From contig NC_064650.1 of the NCBI RefSeq assembly GCF_001723175.1, positions 4,278,001 through 4,342,000 of the forward strand: a stretch of DNA of 64,000 bases. Reading direction: 5' to 3'. The translations under genes and the position numbers were made by a program. Numbering within the stretch: the stretch's first letter is position 1; each line of letters starts with the position of its first letter. The DNA comes from Penicillium oxalicum (Eukaryota > Ascomycota > Eurotiomycetes > Eurotiales > Aspergillaceae). Of this stretch, positions 1 through 10,546 are shown one piece after another. Below the pieces are notes generated by a model that saw only the letters and a program-made list of their open reading frames with translations, had not been told where the DNA came from and ran no database searches.

Positions 1-465
1 TGGTACGAGAAGCTCACGCGATGAGGTGCCATGATCCCGCCTCATAAAACTGGCTGCAGAAGTCGTTTGCCCGTCACTGAATCAGACGCAATCAAGTATC
101 AAGACTGTTTGACCGAAGAGTTCGACCAGTGGGCGTGTAAGATGTCATATGTATGGCAATCATGGCTCACTCTCATTCCCCTGTCTCTGCTTCCTTCCTG
201 CAAGACTACGCGGCAGGACACGTTCTTCCGTCCTGAAGGGACCTTGAATGAAACAAAGTGGATTGAGACCTTGTCGATGAAGGGAGACCGACGAGGGACG
301 CGCAATGTGGAAGATCAAGCCGGGTCCCGAAAAATTTCCTCCAGCCTTGTCATGGAATGGGGAGTGGAACCATTCATTTAGGAGTTCAAGTCGTGTCTTC
401 GTAAACTCTATGCCATCTACCGATTTTAAGCGGACAGGACATGGCGCGAAAGCCGTAGTATGAAA

Positions 466-884
466 TCATTGCCGCTTCTCTTCCAAATCGCGCTCGTCAA
501 AAGGGTCCCCGAATTCATCTGCAGTGTGACCCAATAAGTACTTCAGGGTTGCAAGAAAGAATCCCTTGTCGACTTACTCAGATTGAAATCCTTATCGATG
601 ACCTGCTCCATCGCTCGATGATATTCATCTTGGGCGCGCTTGCTGTTCCAGGCGGCCCCTGCTAGCTCCGAACCTTTTCCAGATGCCCCATCAGTCTGTG
701 GTTCTGCCATGCTAGCAAGACCCTCGTCAGCAGAAATAGAAGTATCGAGGAGTTGCTGCGGCTGAGAGCCGGGAGGAGAGAGTTCTGAAAGAGGAGCCAT
801 GGCAGAATGATGTCGAGTGGGAGTGCGAGCACTGGTGTCAAGAGCGTCTGAGTCTGATCGAGGAGAGCCGGCAGATGAGGTCAT
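466..884 (-). CDS. small hypothetical protein, 2 exons
   Basis: I do not recognise this protein. The first exon (884 down to 578) starts MTSSAGSPRSDSD and encodes a Ser/Pro/Thr-rich, probably disordered N-terminal half followed by a charged helical stretch with AWNSKRAQDEYHRAMEQV. A 59-nt intron (577 to 519, GTAAGT..CAG) keeps the phase, and the second exon adds an acidic tail, NEFGDPFDERDLEEKRQ, ending at TGA 466-468. The total is about 119 aa with no signal peptide or membrane segment. Splicing is inferred: without it the frame would run into the intron and end after KSTRDSFLQP. The compact charged C-terminus looks like the conserved part. The start could lie further upstream if another 5' exon exists. 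Confidence 0.6.
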
Positions 885-1429
885 TTCAGAATCACCGTCG
901 GGGTCTCTGGATCCTGAGCAGATCTGTCAGACCAAGAAAAAAAAAGTTGAGGCGTGAATGAGGGAAGGGGATAAAGAATGGAGAAGCAAGTCAACAGAGC
1001 AGATATAGAGAACCCCGCGCCCAATGAGAGAAGTGATTGCGTCCAATGAGCCAACTGCGTGATTTGACTGGGAGAAGTGGAAACTAACCAACTGCCATAT
1101 TGGTGCTGTGGACGCCCAAGAAAAAAAAAGAACGCCTTCCGAGTTGTCAGAGTAACCTTTGGAGGTTGGATCACTGGTGATTGCATAAGTGGAGTAGGCC
1201 AGCGAAAGAGCGGAGATCGACACACCCGAACTGGGCGGGGGGCGGTGGGCGCCTCGCCATTGGAGACGGTGAATAATTTTCTTTTTTCGCAGTCGTTTTT
1301 TCCCCGCTATTCATCAAAGTTGCTCACTCAGATCTCACAACATCTACTTCATCATTTAGCGTCATCTTGTTTCTTTGATTCAATCAGCTGACACCATATA
1401 TCGACGTGTTTCGGTCATCTCCACCAAAC
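885..1429. other. divergent intergenic region, likely shared promoter
   Basis: This 545-bp stretch separates the minus-strand small protein gene from the plus-strand SUZ-domain gene. It is rich in A and G/T runs and carries CT-rich patches just before the downstream gene, as is common in fungal promoters. I see no convincing coding exon and no clear TATA box. Confidence 0.4.
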
Positions 1430-2478
1430 ATGAGTACAAGTACCGAAGTTCCCGACGCCTGGGATGCTGACTGGGAGTCTCAAGCTGATGTAAACCCTCT
1501 CCCGATCCCTTCCACCCAATTTTCCCTTGCCGGAAGAAGTAATCAAGCAGCGATGAATATCTAGCGGCTCTGAGACTCGCTCTTATTCAGTCAAGGCAGA
1601 AGTTGAAGATTTGATGGCTGATACCTCAGACTTGCAGAAGCTCGCGGATCAACCCAACCCAGCACCCGAGAAAAAGATCTCCTCGAAAGTCACCAAAGCC
1701 CAGCGAAGAGCGCAACAAGCAGAGTTTAATCGGCAACTTTGGGCGGAAGCGTATGTTACGAAATAAGTCATACCAGGTTGGGAGGTTCACATCGTCTAAG
1801 CAAAATTTCCTCTGCAGAGAAGCCCCGCAGACGTTCCACTATATCGAAGCCCGCTCAGAAGTACCACTGAAGCAAGATTTCAAACCAACGGTCACTCTTC
1901 TGAGTCGAAGACCACAAATCGCCACACGGCAATCCAATGGCCGCGGTGGCGTAGATGGAGCGACAGCTGGCCTTGGGCAACTCGGCTTGGATGATGACGG
2001 TGATTCGGACGAGGACCGCAGCAAACAACGTCAGCCAACCTTTGAGGAACGGCAAGCGATAGCCCTCAAGAACCGCGAAGAGAAGCAGAGGAAGTACGAA
2101 GAAGTTCGTGAACGACTTTTCGGAAGCCCTTCCGCGCCGACATCTGGCAATTCCACGCCAAGGAGCACAACCCCGCCCCGTCAGAACCAGTCGGCGGAGG
2201 GGCGAAGCAAGGGCAAAGGCCGGGGCGGGCAGCGAGACTACAGAGAGAAGAGGGACTCTTCCTCAATGTCGACTAAGTCTAGACAGCAACTCTATGACCC
2301 TGCGAGTCCGAATCGGTCAAATGGTGAATCGCCTTTTCAGCGGGATCGCTCTCAGGGAGACAGAGTCGACCTCGAGAAGTCACAAACACCTCAACAGCCA
2401 ATTCGAACTCCCCGTGGCCCAGATGCTAGTGGGAGAGGAGGATTTGGATTCGCTCTTCGCGGTGCACGCGGGGGCTAG
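1430..2478 (+). CDS. SUZ domain-containing protein
   Basis: This is a probable RNA-associated protein of the fungal SUZ-domain type, about 309 aa. Exon 1 (1430-1538) begins MSTSTEVPDAWDADWES. Exon 2 (1591-1750) carries a basic helical stretch, VTKAQRRAQQAEFNRQLW. Exon 3 (1818-2478) opens with EAPQTFHYIEARSEVPL, followed by the SUZ-like core FKPTVTLLSRRPQ and the heptad-like run ending YEEVRERLFGSPS. The C-terminus is Arg/Gly/Ser-rich and ends in an RGG-like GGFGFALRGARGG. SUZ domains bind RNA; the role here is inferred from that family. The exon 2/3 junction (GTATGT..CAG) is firm. The exon 1 donor is less sure: GTAAAC at 1490 gives another phase, and I chose GTAATC at 1539 because it keeps the frame. 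Confidence 0.75.
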
Positions 2479-2644
2479 GAATTACAAGACAGCCTTGTTC
2501 GCTTCAAATCATTCAAACTATCCACCCTCTTCCAGAGGACCGCTCCATCACCGTCCCCGTGCCCGTCGCGCCATTCTTACCTGGTTGATCATGGCTCCTC
2601 GAACTTCGAAAATTTCCTGGATATCGCAACATGGATCCCTGAAA

Positions 2645-3671
2645 TTATGGAAGCCCCCTCCCCGAATTGATTGCATTTGCAACCTGAGACGTATTGGGTC
2701 GATTTTCTGCAGCTCCCGTCAGCATATTGCTCTCTTTCCAGGCCATCCAATCGGGCATAGCAGAGTATTACCGGCATAGCGGGCATAACTTTCCAAGTAC
2801 AGCGCATCCGTGCTGGTGGTTGCCTGTACGTGCTCATTGGATTCAACTGCGTTCACCCAGGCCGCCCACCGTGTGCCATTTTCGGCGTCAGGCCATCCTC
2901 GGTACGGTTTCATGACCCGACGGAGTCGGATCAACCATGGCGCGACTTGTACGTCCACAAACGATATGTGTGGACCAACAAAAAAAGGCCCCTCGGGATG
3001 CGCGGCTTTGATAAGCGTCTCGAACGCGTTCCGCAGCTCTGTGGCATGCTCCACCTGCTTCTCAGGGTTCTGTTCTTGCAAAAGGCGATAGAATCCCGGT
3101 ACAACGTGTCGATTGATCTGAACGAATGGGTCAATTAAACTACAGTCGTTCCAGGCCTTCTGAGTCTACTCACATGGTCTGACCACAGTCGACAATGCGC
3201 TCGCGTCTTTGGATCATCGGGAAGAAGCGGTGTACTGGTCTTCAGGTCCTCGAGCTAAAGCCGACAGCCATGATTAGAATTGCGCGCCCACTTTTTCTCA
3301 CCCGACATCTCTCTCACATATTCCATCAGCACGGTACTTTCATAGCAGCCCCAGTCGTCGTGTCGCAGAGCTGGAACAAGCCCTCGCGGGTTCACCTCCA
3401 GCAATGACTGAGGTTTCTCATAGGGATCGACTTCGATGTACTGGTACGGTATCTTCTTGGCCTCTAGTGCTATCCAAACCCTCTGCACAAAGGGGCTTCG
3501 CACATCATCCTCATCTTTCAGTATCTTGACTAGAAGTGATTCGATCGAATATGTTCGCCCTTACCAAAAACAGCTTCCATAGAGCTTGAGCGGTGACTCT
3601 GTAGAGTGATCGGCTACGGTCACCGCAGCCTTTCCTGTCGCTTTGGTGTGGTACGGCTTCTGGTTCGACAT
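2645..3671 (-). CDS. omega-like glutathione S-transferase
   Basis: This is a cytosolic glutathione transferase of the omega (Cys-type) group, about 257 aa in five exons: 3671-3565, 3495-3318, 3254-3174, 3117-2772 and 2706-2645. The thioredoxin-fold N-domain has LYGSCFCPFVQRVWIALEAK with the catalytic CPF motif, then the VNPRGLVPAL cis-Pro loop and ESTVLMEYLEDL, which binds the glutathione gamma-glutamyl group. The helical C-domain holds LWSDHINRHVVPGFYRLL and the N-capping region FVGPHISFVDVQVAPWL. The C-terminus is RPNTSQVANAINSGRGLP. Omega GSTs catalyse thiol transfer, dehydroascorbate reduction and deglutathionylation. All four introns restore phase; without the last one the protein would end in unrelated sequence. 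The catalytic Cys codon is itself split by intron 1 (TG|C). Confidence 0.88.
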
Positions 3672-4781
3672 GTTGTTTTGTGTTTTGTGTCTTCTAGTAC
3701 TGCTGCAAATTATCAGATAGATGACTGTTAAATGTACGTGTATGAGTCGCTGGGAAATAGCTCGGAACTTCGATTTCTCCAAGTGCAGCCGGTAGTCAAC
3801 AGCTCGAGTTCTTCCAAGTACAACAAGACGGACTGTTTGGCTGTGACGTAAGGACCACTTAATCGCGGGGTTGACAATGGCCAACCACACGCCATCAACA
3901 ACCATTTTAGTCCTCCCACGTGAAAGAGAACCACAACGATATCAGCTATCTCCCATGCGCACCTGTCCAGCCATCTTCTTCTGGCTCTCCTTTCGTTGAA
4001 GAAAATCTCTTGAACCCTACTGAATTTCACCCGGTGCCTTATGAATCCTCGGGAGTCTGCGCTGGTGACCTCAGCTTGGAGTATTCTGCTGCTAATGCCA
4101 GTGCCATTTTACCCGCTGGACTGTGAACTGCATCTCGTAGCCTTCTGCTCCAGGATAAATCTTGTGGAATAGAGAGGGTTTGATAACGTACAGAAACCAC
4201 TCAGATCATTTTCAAGGGCAAAATTCGATCGATTGATGTAATGAGAAAGTATTCTGCAGCAATGGTAGCGTAGTCTTAAGTAAATAGCAGAGTTTCTTGC
4301 AAATTTTGTCTGATTCAGTCTTGATAGATAGGTTGCAGCGAACTTGATTACAGATTAGGTAGGTGATTGTATACCTATATGAGCGATTGTACATGGATGC
4401 AGGCAAACTCAATTGGAGTGGCAGGTATAGTAGATGCAAACTTATTTCATAAGAATACACTGGGCTGTATGCAAAATCATAATCGGCCTTGGATTCGCAT
4501 ACAGGGGTCCTAGCATTAAAGATCAGCGTCATGGGCTTTTCATCACCCTTTGTCTCAGGATGATGGTAAGAGGAGGATGGGTCATTCATGAAATAGATAC
4601 ATATGTGATCCGGATCTGAGATAACTTTGTGGCCGAAGCTACTGTCTCGAGGGCATCGACCGCTTTGTTCTGTAGAATCACGCAACGCCCAGACAAACCA
4701 AAGCCACACTCAGCAGGGCCGGAAACGCCAAGAATTCGGGATACTTCGCAATGATAGACAGAACGAAGGATGAAGATTGCT
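3672..4781. other. gene-free interval
   Basis: About 1.1 kb lies between two minus-strand genes. It should hold the promoter of the glutathione transferase gene near 3700-3900 and the 3' flank of the membrane-protein gene near 4700. The open frames here show biased composition and no recognisable domain. I see no RNA gene or repeat. Confidence 0.4.
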
Positions 4782-5475
4782 TTAGCGGGACTTCTTGCCC
4801 GCAAATCTCTTGGATGCCTCAGCGTTGGCAAACGGGAATCCCGAAGCTCTCTTGTCAGCACCTGTCTTGCGACTGATCTTGCCATTACTTGTCGCGAAGA
4901 GCAGACACCAGAGGCCAACGGCCGCAATGGAAGAGTTCACTAGGACACCGAACAGATAAAGTCCCTGTCCAGTAGTCACATATCTCGTGTAGGTGTAGAA
5001 TGCAGATGCGGAATGGAACAGGAAAGTGACCATCAACGTAGGGCTGGCGTACGGCGCTTTAGGGTCCGCATCTTCCGTTGTGATCGGCTCAGAGATTGAC
5101 GAGGTCAGGGGAATAGAGCCGGTCAGCATAGCGGTCAATACAGCGATAGTGAGGAGGCTGAACCCCAGAGAGCGAGCAAAGTAGACCTCAACCGCTATTC
5201 GACCCTGTTAGCCATCTGCATGCAGGACACGAAATTGCTTGGACTATGCGGGACTGACATGATGCGGGTCGAGTTTCATCCAGCAGAAGTGCCACGATCA
5301 TACCGGGACTCGTGACCAGAGGCAGGCTCTGCAGTGCGAGCCAGCCGGCTGTTGAGTAAGTGTACGCTTGGAAGACCTAAACCAAGATAGTCAGTGGTCA
5401 TCATTCAAGGGCTCAGCGCCAAGGCTCCATGTATGAAGATGAGACAAGATTTTGGGAACTCCTACTCACGTCCAT
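4782..5475 (-). CDS. small multi-pass membrane protein, unknown function
   Basis: A probable integral membrane protein of about 178 aa. Exon 1 is only 6 nt (5475-5470, Met-Asp). Exon 2 (5376-5259) begins VFQAYTYSTAGWLALQSLPL and exon 3 (5194-4782) begins after a phase-1 junction with VEVYFARSLGFSLLTIAVLT. I count about four hydrophobic segments: the exon 2 start, the exon 2/3 region with SLLTIAVLTAMLTGS, a segment near LMVTFLFHSASAFYTYTRYV, and LYLFGVLVNSSIAAVGLWCLLF cut by a short loop. The C-terminal tail is basic (KISRKTGADKR..FAGKKSR), suggesting a cytosolic end. It resembles conserved fungal hypothetical membrane proteins; I cannot assign a transport or enzyme role. Confidence 0.75.
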
Positions 5476-6041
5476 GTTAAGATTAATGCCTTGAAGATCT
5501 TCTGTTGGTATTTCACAATCGTACTTTGGAAAAAGAAAAACGTAGGTGGATTAAACACGCACAGTTGTGATCGTGAAAGATGGACCCCCAGGCGGATTAG
5601 GCAGCTCAGTAGCTGTCGATTTGTGACGTCATTCCATATCATCTGGTTACAGTTCCAATTAAGTATTTAGTCCATAAAAATACGGTTGCCGATAGGAGCC
5701 ATCGCCGGCAGTCCGGTCTACATACGGACTATTCCTACTTCACGGATTAGAAGACGTCTTGTACTAGCTATGATATCCGTTTGAGTAGCAATATGGGTTG
5801 GAGACATGATGTCGAAACCTAGCTGAGTGAGACATCGCAGCCAGAACAATCGGATGGCGAATAAAAGCTCGACTTGTTTTCCGGTCCTGCTACACACAAG
5901 TTAAAAAGAATCAATGAATCAAATTCAGCATGACAGGTTAGATACTGAGATTTATGCAACAGAAAGAAAAGGCATACAATTGCCACCAACACCAGAAACC
6001 CCGACAAGCCCATGCATCAACTCCTAAAACGAGAATCATCA
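5476..6041. other. gene-free interval
   Basis: This stretch of about 565 bp holds the 5' flank of the membrane-protein gene and the 3' flank of the GPN-loop GTPase gene. It is moderately AT-rich. I see no open frame with domain signal, no RNA gene and no repeat. Confidence 0.4.
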
Positions 6042-7326
6042 TCATTGGTTCATGCTGCTGGCCTGCAAGTATCTGGCAAAGCTGTTATCAGCCTCAGAAG
6101 GGCCGCTTTGCGACCCCGACAAAGCTTCCTTGTACCGATCTGACAAGCCTGCATCATCACCAGCACTGGGCGTGTAGTCATAGTCGTAATCGCCATCGCT
6201 GAAGTCCTCCCCATCGGCCAAGCCCCGTTTGATGATTTCATCCTCCTCTTCATCCTCTGCCTCGCTGACGGTTTCCGGTCCAGGTTCGGGGCCCTTGCGA
6301 TTCTTCGATGATCCAGAGACGGACATATCCTTCATGAGTCGACCGAGTTCCATCTCCCGCTGGGCCGATTTTTGTTCTTCCCGCTCTTTCCTCTTCCGCT
6401 CCAGTTCAGGCTTGTAGTCGCGTTCGAATTCCTGGCGTTTCGTCTCAACGGCCTCGAAAAACTCGTCCACGCCATCGCCAGTCATGGAACTGACACCGAC
6501 CACACTCAGATGTCGATAAAATTCTTCAAGCATCAGACTCATGCTATTCAACAAAGAGCCCATGTAGCCACTTCCAGCGCCAAATCCACCGGCACCGCCT
6601 TCGCCTCCAAAGGTGCCCGCTTCCTCCTCTTGACGCAACGCCGCTTGGAACTTGTCAAAGTCAGTCATCCACTCCTTCGCGAACTCAGCGTCTTTGACAT
6701 CAGTCTTGTTGAACACCAGAATCATGGGCAGCTTGGTCTTGTAGAGGATACTGCATGCGTATAACATGTTACTCATGAACGTGCTGGTAGAGCTCGCGCG
6801 CGGGGTATCGATGATATACGCGATCACAGTCGGAAAGGATGAGGCCAGGGTTTCCAGGAAAATGCTGCCCGATGCACTCCAGACAAAGACCTCAATCTGA
6901 CCAGGGGTGTCGACCAGAATGTGTTCGATCGGCTTCGCGGAGGGGTTTTCGGGGTTCGGCGTTGTGCGCTTCTCGAGCAGAGCAATGATCTGATCCACCT
7001 TGGTCGCAAACAAATTCAGAGACGTCAAGATGCCTCCGTTCGGTCCGAGATTGTACTGTTTCATCACTTCTTTGTAATTGATGGAGTCTCGAATATCGAT
7101 GTTGCTCTCAAAGGGGACCGAGTGAACTGCGGGGTCGAGGTTCATCACATAAGGAACAGTGTTCTCCGAATGAAGATAAGAGTTGATTCTTTGCATGAAC
7201 GTTGTCTTTCCAGAGCCTGTCAATCGCACCTGTATCAGCCTTTGCCTGCGCCCGCGCAATGTGAGACGAAGTCGAGTTCTCACCTGCCATGCCCACGCAG
7301 ACCACGGAGACCGCCGGAGAAGCCAT
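6042..7326 (-). CDS. npa3: GPN-loop GTPase 1 (Npa3/XAB1 family)
   Basis: An essential cytosolic GTPase needed for assembly and nuclear import of RNA polymerase II, about 405 aa. Exon 1 (7326-7284) encodes [15 protein letters not shown] and exon 2 (7216-6042) continues [14 protein letters not shown], so the P-loop is formed across the 67-nt intron. The GPN insertion ([15 protein letters not shown]), the switch motif [15 protein letters not shown] and the base-specificity NKTD ([16 protein letters not shown]) are all intact. The Gly-rich insert near residue 230 and the acidic tail with [17 protein letters not shown] are usual for fungal members. The C-terminus is charged and probably disordered. 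The gene is divergent from cwf19, with 275 bp between start codons. Confidence 0.93.
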
Positions 7327-7601
7327 TTTGGTTTGAATGTATGTGGGTGACTCCAATATCAGGTGTGAGTTGGTGTTTGTCAGAACAGTCTGATCGATGT
7401 TGAAGGGATTTGATTTCGTGGACGAGTTGAAAGAAGAGTAGAGACGTGGAGCTTCTCTTTTTTTTTTTCCCAAGACTTTCGAGTCGCGGGGAACTGCCGA
7501 TCGGCGCGCCCGCACCGCCTAGCGGAGAACGCCAAACGTCATGCCGTCGCACGGGTTCGTCGTTCAATGCTTTTCGTACAGGTACCCTCGTGAGAGCCAA
7601 A
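7327..7601. promoter_or_regulatory. short divergent promoter, GPN1 GTPase / cwf19
   Basis: Only 275 bp separate the two start codons, so both genes must be driven from this interval. It contains a T-run (7459-7468) close to a palindromic CG-rich patch and no obvious TATA box, as expected for a constitutively expressed pair. Confidence 0.5.
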
Positions 7602-9794
7602 ATGACACTAGAGGATTTTGAAAAGTCACTTGCTGAGGGACAGGAGAAGCGCAGAGAGAGAAGTGAGAAAGACAGACACCATCGAGAGCGCCATCGTGAT
7701 CGCGATCGCAGCAAAGACCGCTCTAGTCGGCATCACCATCGCTCCAGCCACCATCATCGACGGCATTCATCGCGATCCCGTGAGCGCGAGAGTACACCGC
7801 GATCGCGAATCACGACATCGCGATCAAGAGGGTCACCGAAGTAAACGCTCGCGTCACTCTCACGATAGCAGGGACGAGCAGGAGAGCTCACATAAACGTC
7901 GGCACCGACATGACAAAGAAGACGAACAATTGGCTCCAGCGACGATCGCACCCGAAGATTCCAATGCCCTGAAGCGAGATTCGTGGATGGAAGCGCCTTC
8001 CGCACTTGATATTGAATATGTCCATCGTTCCAATCCGGAGCGGGTCGAAGAGGCTTCCAAGCCCAAGATGCTTCAGGCGGATTTCGAACTCAAAATTCAC
8101 GACAAAGAACTGAACAACCACCTGCGCGACCTCAAAGACGGGAAGGTCCTAGAGGATATCGAAGAAGAGCCTGCAAAGCACGAGGTGGATTACACGTTTG
8201 GCGACTCAGGGTCCCAATGGAGGATGACGAAACTGAAAGGCGTTTACCGAGAAGCCGAGGAAGGCGGCAGACCCGTCGAGGAGATTGCCGTGGAACGATT
8301 TGGTGATCTCCGCTCTTTTGATGATGCGAGAGAGGAGGAAATTGAACTCGATCGTCGCAAGAACTATGGCGAGTCATACGTAGGCAAAGACAAGCCGAGC
8401 GGAGAGCTATTCCAGGAAAGAAAACTGCAGCACGCAGTTCACCGGAAATCCCATGAGCATATTCGTGACCCTGCAGAGGATCTTAGGGCAGAAGATCAGG
8501 GCAGAGTTATGGACACTGAACCCCCGGCCAACACCACGAAACTACTCGATCAAACGGCGTTAAATCGTCTGAAGGCTCAGATGATGAAAGCCAAGCTGCG
8601 GGGAGCAGCTAACGCAGCGGAACTTGAGGAGCAATACAACAATGCTGCAGCTGCTGTGATGTCCAACCGCAGCGAATCGGATGTAGTCGTGCTCGGTGTC
8701 CAGCAAAACCGCATGTTGGCTGGCTCGAGAAATGAAGTCAGAGCCGTGGATACCAAGCGCGGCCGAGAGCGAGGTCTTGTTGAAGACAACGAAGATATGA
8801 GTATCGAAGACATGGTTCGAGAGGAGCGCAAGACTCGCGGTCAACTGGGAGGTGAAGGCGCACGGCTGGCGGAACGCATCGCAAAGGATGGCAAATTCGA
8901 GGTATGGAACCTACCCATGACTTGATCGTGGAATCAATCTTCAAGGAGGCTGAAGTCACTGACCAAATGTAGAATGATTTGGAGTACATGGATGAGCAAG
9001 CTTCCAAACTCGCCCGACGGGTACATCGGTCCGAAATCGACATCAAAAGCGCCACCATCAATGACTTCCGCAAGATGAACCGTATTCTGGACAATTGCCA
9101 ACTGTGCCATAATGAAGATACCAATACTCCACCGGTTGCCCCGGTGGTGTCGCTCGCTACAAGGGTCTATCTTACGCTACCGACCGAACCCGAAATCAGT
9201 GAAGGCGGCGCAACGATCGTACCCATTCAGCACCGAACCAATCTTCTCGAGTGTGACGATGACGAATGGGAGGAGATCCGCAATTTCATGAAGAGCCTGA
9301 CACGAATGTACCATGATCAAGGCCGGGATGTCATCTTCTACGAGAACGCGGCTCAACCGCACCGCAAGCGCCATGCGTCTATGGAAGTAGTCCCTCTTCC
9401 TTACAGTCTCGGCGAGACCTCGCCCGCCTTCTTCAAGGAAGCCATTCTCAGTGCAGAGTCAGAGTGGTCGCAACATCGAAAGCTCATCGACACGTTGGCC
9501 AAGTCCAAGCAAGGACTCGGCAGAAATGCATTCCGTCGGACCTTGGTCAAGGAGATGCCCTACTTCCATGTATGGTTTGAGCTTGACGGAGGTCTAGGTC
9601 ACATTGTCGAGGATGACAATCGCTGGCCTCGCGGTGATCTTTTCGCCCGTGAGGTCATTGGCGGCATGCTTGACGTTGCTCCTGATGTGATCAAGCGTCA
9701 AGGCCGGTGGAACCGTGGCGGAGATCCACGAGTCGAAGGATTTAGAAAGCGATGGCGAAAGTTTGACTGGACCCGTGTCTTAGTTGAGGGATAG
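7602..9794 (+). CDS. cwf19: pre-mRNA-splicing factor CWF19 (CwfJ family)
   Basis: A spliceosome-associated, debranching-related protein of about 690 aa. It begins MTLEDFEKSLAEGQEKRRER, followed by an Arg/His/Ser/Asp-rich RS-like region. The conserved middle includes APSALDIEYVHRSNPE, VDYTFGDSGSQWRMTKLKGVY and SIEDMVREERKTRG. After an intron (8902-8972, GTATGG..TAG) come the two CwfJ C-terminal domains: the first with NDFRKMNRILDNCQLC and the HIT-like region, the second ending RWRKFDWTRVLVEG. The start and the body lie in different frames, so a change is needed between about 7780 and 7840. A 49-nt intron at 7780-7828 (GTGAGC..AAG) joins them in frame; a one-base indel in the RS region is the alternative. 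Both ends are well supported, the join is not. Confidence 0.88.
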
Positions 9795-10546
9795 TTTCAC
9801 CGGCCAAAGAGATGAGACTCGATGCATGCATTACCAGATCACTCGTGCGTATTCTAGAAGCATCCTAGTGCGCTCTCATATAAAAAGGGTTGGGCACGGC
9901 TTGCTCACAACGTATCACCGCATTTAGGTAGGGCTGGATCAATGATTCAGGTCAGGCTAGCCAGTGTGCCTGAACCAGTTTCTCATCTCTGGCAGAGCCG
10001 GTATAAGGTTATTCCGAAGTAGATTGTACCAGGCAAACTGCATTGAGCCTTTTAAATTTAGCAATACTTGACATTTGAAACGTCGATATAGAATCGAAAA
10101 TCTGGAAGAACAGGTGGACATTTACGCAGGACAAGCAATGTTAGGGATTGATGAGGATTTTTGGGGTTCACAGTCGACAGAAGAGGACTTCAGTATATTT
10201 AAAATGTTCTTTCAGCCAAGTGCTTTGGCCTCTTAATCCAGCTTCGGAAGGCACAGAGCAAGGCGTACCAGGATGCAGCAGTAGTATATAAGTGATCATC
10301 ACACGTCACAACTTAGAATCCTTGATCGCAGTAATTTCCATTATACGTCTAGTAAGTCTGTGATTCGGTCGATTATGATCCTTGCATGGCATGCATAATG
10401 TCGGTTACTTACCCGATCAGCTAAAGGCATCATGGCACGTACGAGATGGCCACATGACAGACCGCCACTCTCGAGGTGTTGTTGTCCTCACTCGTCAACC
10501 TGTCAGGACAGACTAAGTCTACCTCTTTTTGAAGACGACGTGAGCC
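9795..10546. other. gene-free interval
   Basis: About 750 bp between cwf19 and the phosphotransferase-like locus. It is AT-rich around 10060-10200 and shows a few short TATA-like patches (for example near 10285). No open frame, RNA gene or repeat could be supported. Confidence 0.4.

Noticed and set aside
31..381. Open frame of 116 codons at the left edge
   Set aside because: No domain, no intron-supported continuation and ordinary non-coding composition; it may be chance or the edge of an unseen gene.
4212..4709. 165-codon minus-strand open frame in the interval before the membrane-protein gene
   Set aside because: Composition is Tyr/Leu/Cys-rich from AT-rich DNA, with no conserved motif and no plausible neighbouring exon.
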